Assembly: GCF_013369385.1 (NCBI RefSeq)
Contig: NZ_SZTO01000018.1
Coordinates: forward strand, 62,001-126,000
DNA: 64,000 bases
Direction: 5' to 3'
Origin: Vibrio sp. 05-20-BW147
GTDB taxonomy: Bacteria; Pseudomonadota; Gammaproteobacteria; Enterobacterales; Vibrionaceae
How positions within the stretch are numbered: the stretch's first letter is position 1; the number at the start of each line of letters is the position of its first letter. The translations under genes were made by a program, and so were the position numbers. Of the stretch, positions 59,373 to 64,000 are shown in pieces. The notes beneath the pieces are model-generated. The model did not search any database and had not been told where the DNA came from. It was given only the letters and a program-made list of their open reading frames with translations.

Positions 59373-60782
59373 ATGTCAGTAGAAAACGTTCTATCGCTTA
59401 TCCAAGAAAACGAAGTTAAGTTTGTTGACCTGCGTTTTACCGATACTAAAGGTAAAGAGCAGCACATCTCTATTCCTTCTCACCAAATCGATGCTGACTT
59501 CTTCGAAGACGGTAAAATGTTCGATGGTTCATCAGTTGCTGGCTGGAAAGGCATTAACGAATCAGACATGGTGATGATGCCTGACGCATCTTCAGCTGTT
59601 CTAGACCCATTTACTGAAGAAGCAACGCTAAACATCCGTTGTGACATCCTAGAACCAGGCACAATGCAAGGTTACGATCGTGACCCACGCTCTATCGCAA
59701 AACGTGCTGAAGAGTACATGCGTTCTACTGGCCTAGCAGACACCGTTCTTGTTGGTCCAGAGCCAGAGTTCTTCTTGTTTGACGATGTGAAATTCGCAAC
59801 TGACATGTCGGGTTCATTCTTCAAGATCGACGACGTAGAAGCGGCATGGAACACAGGTTCTGACTACGAAAACGGTAACAAAGGTCACCGTCCAGGTGTG
59901 AAGGGTGGTTACTTCCCTGTAGCTCCAGTGGATTCTTCACAAGACCTACGTTCTGCAATGTGTCTTGTAATGGAAGAGATGGGCCTTGTTGTTGAAGCGC
60001 ACCACCACGAAGTGGCAACAGCGGGTCAGAACGAAATCGCAACTCGCTTTAACACTCTAACGACTAAAGCGGACGAGATCCAAATCTACAAGTACGTGGT
60101 ACACAACGTTGCACACGCATTTGGCAAAACAGCAACCTTTATGCCTAAACCACTTGTCGGCGACAACGGTTCTGGTATGCACGTTCACCAATCGCTAGCC
60201 AAAGATGGCGTGAACCTGTTTGCTGGTGACAAGTACGGCGGTCTATCTGAAATGGCGCTTTACTACATCGGCGGTATCATCAAGCACGCACGTGCACTGA
60301 ACGCGATCACTAACCCAGCGACCAACTCGTACAAGCGTCTGGTTCCTCATTACGAAGCACCTGTAATGCTGGCTTACTCTGCGCGTAACCGTTCTGCGTC
60401 TATCCGTATCCCAGTGGTACCAAGCCCGAAAGCGCGTCGTATCGAAGTTCGCTTCCCAGATCCAGCAGCAAACCCATACCTAGCGTTTGCAGCTATGCTG
60501 ATGGCTGGTCTTGACGGTATCAAGAACAAGATTCACCCAGGCGAAGCAATGGACAAAGATCTGTACGATCTACCAGCAGAAGAAGCGGCTGAGATTCCAA
60601 AAGTAGCGGAATCACTAAAACAAGCGCTAGAGTGCCTAGACAATGACCGTGAGTTCCTAACTGCAGGTGGCGTATTCTCTGATGATTTCATCGATTCTTA
60701 CATCGAGCTGAAAACAAAAGAAGTTGAGCGCGTAAACGTGGCGGTTCACCCACTAGAGTTCGAACTGTACTACTCAGTATAA
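59373..60782 (+). CDS. glnA: Glutamine synthetase type I
   Basis: The 469-residue enzyme makes glutamine from glutamate, ammonia and ATP and is the main target of nitrogen control. Features: [11 protein letters not shown] loop, metal-ligand region [54 protein letters not shown], and the adenylylation Tyr in DLYDLPAEE near residue 398, so it is the adenylylated GSI-beta type. GGAGGTTATCC precedes the ATG. A terminator follows. Confidence 0.98.
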   Translation: MSVENVLSLIQENEVKFVDLRFTDTKGKEQHISIPSHQIDADFFEDGKMFDGSSVAGWKGINESDMVMMPDASSAVLDPFTEEATLNIRCDILEPGTMQGYDRDPRSIAKRAEEYMRSTGLADTVLVGPEPEFFLFDDVKFATDMSGSFFKIDDVEAAWNTGSDYENGNKGHRPGVKGGYFPVAPVDSSQDLRSAMCLVMEEMGLVVEAHHHEVATAGQNEIATRFNTLTTKADEIQIYKYVVHNVAHAFGKTATFMPKPLVGDNGSGMHVHQSLAKDGVNLFAGDKYGGLSEMALYYIGGIIKHARALNAITNPATNSYKRLVPHYEAPVMLAYSARNRSASIRIPVVPSPKARRIEVRFPDPAANPYLAFAAMLMAGLDGIKNKIHPGEAMDKDLYDLPAEEAAEIPKVAESLKQALECLDNDREFLTAGGVFSDDFIDSYIELKTKEVERVNVAVHPLEFELYYSV

Positions 60783-60826
60783 TTTGTCCACTATGTAGAC
60801 AGTGCAACTTTAGTTGCATCCATTTT

Positions 60827-60858
60827 AAGGCTCGCCTCACAGGCGAGCCTTTCTTTTA
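60827..60858 (+). terminator. Rho-independent terminator after glnA
   Basis: AAGGCTCGCCT (60827-60837) pairs with AGGCGAGCCTT (60841-60851), loop CAC, then TCTTTTATTT. A smaller hairpin (TGCAACT-TT-AGTTGCA, 60803-60818) precedes it. Confidence 0.9.
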
Positions 60859-60980
60859 TTTGCTAAATACTCACTGAGTAATAACATAACCTTGCTATAA
60901 CAAAAACGATATCGAAGCCCTGTTTTTCATAGAGGTTTCGTCTTAATTAACGTGAACTTGCATCTCTTAGGAGGTGAAAC

Positions 60981-61520
60981 ATGAAACTACTTTTTGCTCT
61001 ATGCCTCTCACTCTTAACGTCGTTTGTTGCCGCTCAAACGGTATACACATGGGTCGATGAGAATGGCATGCTCCACATGAGTGACACGCCCAACAACGGT
61101 GCAAAGTCCGTAGTACTACCGGATCTTGATGGCACCGCCCCCCCTCCTCAAGTGGAATCGACCCAATCGTTGGCCAAACCAAACCAAGCAGTCAAAGAAC
61201 AAGAGCAACCAATCAAGAAAGAGGAGGCTCAAGCCCTTTCTCTCTCACTTCGCTCACCAACCCACGATGCAACCATTCGCAGCAATCAAGGGTTAATCAC
61301 GATTCAAGTGCAGACCAACCGTAAGCTGGATATTGGTGAGCAGCTGCAACTGATGTTTGACGGAAATCGCTATGGTGCCCCTCAGACCTCGACGTTGTGG
61401 CAGCTGAAAAACATCGATCGCGGTACTCACGTCATTGCCGTACAAGCCTTTCGAAGCGGCAAGCTTATTGCATCTACTAGCCCTATATCAGTGCATCTTC
61501 ATCGCACTAAGATAAAATAG
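60981..61520 (+). CDS. DUF4124 domain secreted protein
   Basis: The 179-residue product has a signal peptide (MKLLFALCLSLLTSFVAA) and an N-terminal DUF4124 domain (QTVYTWVDENGMLHMSDTPNNGA), then a Pro/Gln/Glu-rich linker and a C-terminal beta-rich segment (SPTHDATIRSNQGLITIQVQTNR, GTHVIAVQAFRSGKLIASTSPISVHLHR) that looks Ig-like. Function unknown; periplasmic by prediction. It sits between glnA and ntrB but is separated from both by a terminator and a promoter region. AGGAGGTGA precedes the ATG. Confidence 0.88.
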   Translation: MKLLFALCLSLLTSFVAAQTVYTWVDENGMLHMSDTPNNGAKSVVLPDLDGTAPPPQVESTQSLAKPNQAVKEQEQPIKKEEAQALSLSLRSPTHDATIRSNQGLITIQVQTNRKLDIGEQLQLMFDGNRYGAPQTSTLWQLKNIDRGTHVIAVQAFRSGKLIASTSPISVHLHRTKIK

Positions 61521-61602
61521 CGGTTTACAAGCAATATTAAGTAGCTGATAGACGGAAATTCTCCTTTCTCTTGTCTTTGTAATCCGCCATACTGAATTCA
61601 TT

Positions 61603-61619
61603 TGCACCAAGTTAGTGCA
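61603..61619 (+). promoter_or_regulatory. NtrC site upstream of ntrB
   Basis: TGCACCA-AGT-TAGTGCA matches the NtrC consensus (TGCACYA-N3-TRGTGCA) at all conserved bases. An extra TGCACCA half-site follows at 61621-61627. It lies 35 bases before the ntrB start, where bound NtrC would repress, as at E. coli glnL. Confidence 0.82.
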
Positions 61620-61654
61620 ATGCACCAGAAGATAACAAAAACAAGGATGTGAAG

Positions 61655-62701
61655 GTGAATTCCGCTCTCTCAAATACCATTCTCAACAATATGGTGACGG
61701 CAACGCTTATCTTAGATGATGAGCTGCAAATACATCATGCCAATCCCGCGGCCGAACAGCTGTTTTCACAGAGCGCCAAACGGATTGTGCATCATCCTTT
61801 ATCGCAGTTGATTCAGCATGCATCGCTCGATCTCGCCCTGCTTTCACAGCCATTACAAAGCGGACAAAGCATTACCGACAGTGACGTCACTTTCGTGGTG
61901 GATGGCAAACCTTTGTTGCTGGAGGTGACGGTCAGTCCGATTTCTATCGAAAGAGAGCTGATGCTCTTGATGGAAATGCGCAAAGTTGACCAACAACGTC
62001 GCATCACTCAAGAAATGAACCAGCACGCACAACAGCAAGCGGCAAAGCTGTTGGTTCGTGGATTGGCGCATGAAATAAAAAACCCGTTGGGTGGGTTACG
62101 AGGTGCAGCACAGCTATTGGAAAAAATGCTGCCGGATCCCTCATTGACGGAATACACCCAGATCATTATTGAGCAGGCTGATCGCCTACGCGCGCTCGTC
62201 GACCGTTTACTCGGTCCACAAAAACCCGGTAAAAAACAACAAACCAATCTCCACCAAGTGCTCGAAAAAGTACGCCAATTGGTTGAGCTCGAATCGCAGA
62301 AAACACTGGTGATTGAACGAGACTACGACCCAAGCTTGCCCGACATCTACATCGATACCGATCAAATTGAACAAGCGATGCTCAATATCGTCAGCAACGC
62401 TTCACAAATTTTGGCTCACCAAGAGGATGGCAAAATCTCCATTCGCACCAGAACGGTGCACCAAGCCAATATTCACGGTCAGCGCTGCAAAGTCGCTGCA
62501 AGAATAGAAATCATCGATAACGGTCCCGGCATCCCCGTTGAACTACAAGATACTTTATTTTATCCCATGGTCAGTGGCCGCGATGGAGGAACAGGGTTGG
62601 GACTCTCCATTTCGCAAAACCTGATCGATCAGCACAACGGAAAAATTGATGTTGAAAGCTGGCCGGGGCACACCAACTTTACGATTTATTTGCCAATTTA
62701 A
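61655..62701 (+). CDS. ntrB: Nitrogen regulation sensor kinase NtrB
   Basis: The 348-residue cytoplasmic kinase phosphorylates NtrC when nitrogen is scarce and dephosphorylates it under PII control. It has an N-terminal PAS domain (LILDDELQIHHANPAAEQLF), H box GLAHEIKNPLGGLRGAAQLL with His139, N box LNIVSNASQIL and G boxes DNGPGIPVE and GGTGLGLSIS. A GTG at 61655 was chosen over the GTG at 61649 because AAGGA then lies seven bases upstream; this also gives the H139 numbering of E. coli NtrB. Confidence 0.95.
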   Translation: MNSALSNTILNNMVTATLILDDELQIHHANPAAEQLFSQSAKRIVHHPLSQLIQHASLDLALLSQPLQSGQSITDSDVTFVVDGKPLLLEVTVSPISIERELMLLMEMRKVDQQRRITQEMNQHAQQQAAKLLVRGLAHEIKNPLGGLRGAAQLLEKMLPDPSLTEYTQIIIEQADRLRALVDRLLGPQKPGKKQQTNLHQVLEKVRQLVELESQKTLVIERDYDPSLPDIYIDTDQIEQAMLNIVSNASQILAHQEDGKISIRTRTVHQANIHGQRCKVAARIEIIDNGPGIPVELQDTLFYPMVSGRDGGTGLGLSISQNLIDQHNGKIDVESWPGHTNFTIYLPI

Positions 62702-62719
62702 CGCTGCAAGGAATAGAAC

Positions 62720-64000
62720 ATGAGTAGAGGCTATGCTTGGGTTGTCGACGACGACAGTTCGATTCGCTGGGTAATGGAAAAGACATTATCTTCTGCCAAC
62801 ATCAAATGTGAAACCTACGCCAATGGAGAAAGTGTGTTGATGGCATTAGAACGTGAAGTGCCTGACGTCTTGGTTTCTGATATTCGCATGCCTGGCATTG
62901 ATGGGATCGAACTATTAAAACAAGTGCATGAGAAGTGTCCGAACTTGCCCGTCATCATCATGACGGCACATTCGGATCTGGATGCGGCGGTTAACGCTTA
63001 CCAAAAAGGGGCATTTGAGTACCTGCCCAAACCCTTTGATATCGATGAAACGCTCATGCTGGTTGAGCGTGCGATTGCTCACGGACAAGAGCAAAAACGT
63101 GAACAAATGGCCTCTAGTCAAACACACGCAGCGCACACTCCGGAAATCATCGGCGAAGCGCCAGCGATGCAAGAGGTTTTCCGCGCCATTGGCCGCCTTT
63201 CACGCTCTTCCATTTCGGTATTGATTAATGGCGAATCTGGGACCGGCAAAGAGCTGGTTGCCCACGCTTTGCACCGCCACAGTCCTCGTTCAAGCAAACC
63301 CTTTATTGCATTGAACATGGCAGCAATACCGAAAGATCTGATTGAATCTGAACTGTTTGGCCATGAAAAAGGCGCGTTTACTGGCGCAAACTCGGTACGC
63401 CAAGGTCGTTTCGAACAAGCCAATGGCGGTACCCTTTTCCTTGACGAGATTGGTGACATGCCACTCGACATCCAGACGCGACTTCTTCGTGTTCTGGCAG
63501 ACGGCCAGTTTTATCGTGTTGGTGGCCACTCTCCGATAAAGGTCGATGTGAGAATCGTCGCGGCGACCCATCAAAACCTCGAACGTTTGGTGCAACAAGG
63601 CAAATTTCGTGAAGACCTTTTTCACCGCCTCAACGTCATTCGCGTGCAGATCCCAGCCCTTCGCGAACGTAAGCAAGATATCGAAAAACTGACCCAGCAC
63701 TTCTTGCTGCGAGCCGCAGAAGAGCTCGGTGTAGAAGCCAAAACGTTACACAGCAGCACGGTAGAGATACTCAACCGCCTCAGTTGGCCAGGCAACGTTC
63801 GCCAACTCGAAAACATTTGCCGTTGGTTGACCGTGATGGCTAGTGGTAGCGAAGTTTTGCCCAACGATTTGCCGAGCGAGTTGGTAAACGAGAAACGCAT
63901 GGTGGAGGAATCCAATCCCAGCGGAACTTGGCAAGAAACGCTGTCGGTTTGGGCAGAAAACGCCCTTGAGTCGGGAGAAAAAGAACTTCTGGCTTATGCA
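62720..64000 (+). CDS. ntrC: Nitrogen regulation response regulator NtrC, 5' part
   Basis: The frame opens at ATG 62720 (AAGGAATAGAAC upstream), 18 bases after ntrB, and is still open at the window end (427 codons). The receiver domain has DDDSS and phospho-acceptor Asp54 in VSDIRMPGIDG. The sigma-54 activator AAA+ domain has Walker A GESGTGKE at 171-178, the sigma-54-contacting GAFTGA loop at 218-223 and Walker B FLDEIGDMP. The Fis-type DNA-binding domain lies beyond the edge. It activates the glnA promoter and represses ntrB. Confidence 0.97.
   Translation, partial: MSRGYAWVVDDDSSIRWVMEKTLSSANIKCETYANGESVLMALEREVPDVLVSDIRMPGIDGIELLKQVHEKCPNLPVIIMTAHSDLDAAVNAYQKGAFEYLPKPFDIDETLMLVERAIAHGQEQKREQMASSQTHAAHTPEIIGEAPAMQEVFRAIGRLSRSSISVLINGESGTGKELVAHALHRHSPRSSKPFIALNMAAIPKDLIESELFGHEKGAFTGANSVRQGRFEQANGGTLFLDEIGDMPLDIQTRLLRVLADGQFYRVGGHSPIKVDVRIVAATHQNLERLVQQGKFREDLFHRLNVIRVQIPALRERKQDIEKLTQHFLLRAAEELGVEAKTLHSSTVEILNRLSWPGNVRQLENICRWLTVMASGSEVLPNDLPSELVNEKRMVEESNPSGTWQETLSVWAENALESGEKELLAYA

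Overview
The window looks like a stretch of a gammaproteobacterial main chromosome, almost certainly a Vibrio. The evidence is the complete epsC-N type II secretion operon, the runs gmk-rpoZ-spoT-trmH-recG and envZ-ompR, greB-tex, bioH-comF-nfuA-nudE-cysQ, hslR-hslO-pckA and typA-glnA-ntrB-ntrC, and protein sequences that read as Vibrio throughout. V. vulnificus or a close relative is my best guess from remembered protein sequences (for example NfuA), but the species cannot be proved here. Nearly all of the sequence is protein-coding. I saw no rRNA, tRNA, insertion sequence, prophage or CRISPR array.

Layout. 1-3.4 kb: the first codons of rph (minus strand), yicC, and a membrane sulfatase of the LTA-synthase type. 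3.4-9.1 kb: a five-gene minus-strand oligopeptide-type ABC importer (two permeases, a YejA-like binding protein, two separate ATPases). 9.8-17.6 kb: gmk, rpoZ, spoT, trmH, recG and the purine permease xanP, which has a convincing PurR operator and promoter. 17.7-19.8 kb: ompR and envZ on the minus strand, separated by a terminator-like hairpin. 20.0-28.6 kb: an accessory-looking locus between ompR and greB. It encodes a secreted multidomain chitin-binding protein, a cytoplasmic NagZ-like family 3 glycosidase, a ribose-type ABC importer and a divergent LuxR-type regulator. 28.7-36.3 kb: greB, tex, a small unknown gene, bioH, comF, nfuA, nudE, cysQ. 36.4-47.7 kb: the 12-gene general secretion (eps/gsp) operon in the order C-D-E-F-G-H-I-J-K-L-M-N on the minus strand. 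48.0-58.8 kb: hslR, hslO, pckA, an AsmA-like gene, yiiD, dtd, a YihY-family gene, a DUF2959 lipoprotein, a small ATPase and typA. 59.0-64.0 kb: glnA with a sigma-54 promoter and NtrC sites, a DUF4124 gene, ntrB with its own NtrC site, and ntrC, which runs off the end.

The most interesting region is 20.0-28.6 kb. Its parts fit a pathway in which a secreted protein binds (and may cleave) an N-acetylglucosamine-containing glycan, the ABC system imports a small product, and the family 3 enzyme hydrolyses it in the cytoplasm. The divergent control region holds a near-consensus CRP site placed as in class I promoters, an 18-base palindrome over the -35 region, and TAGGTA repeats on both sides. This reading is inference: the N-terminal domain of the secreted protein, the transported sugar and the signal sensed by the regulator are all unknown. 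Other regulatory findings are the xanP PurR box, the NtrC site array at glnA, and intercistronic hairpins in several operons.
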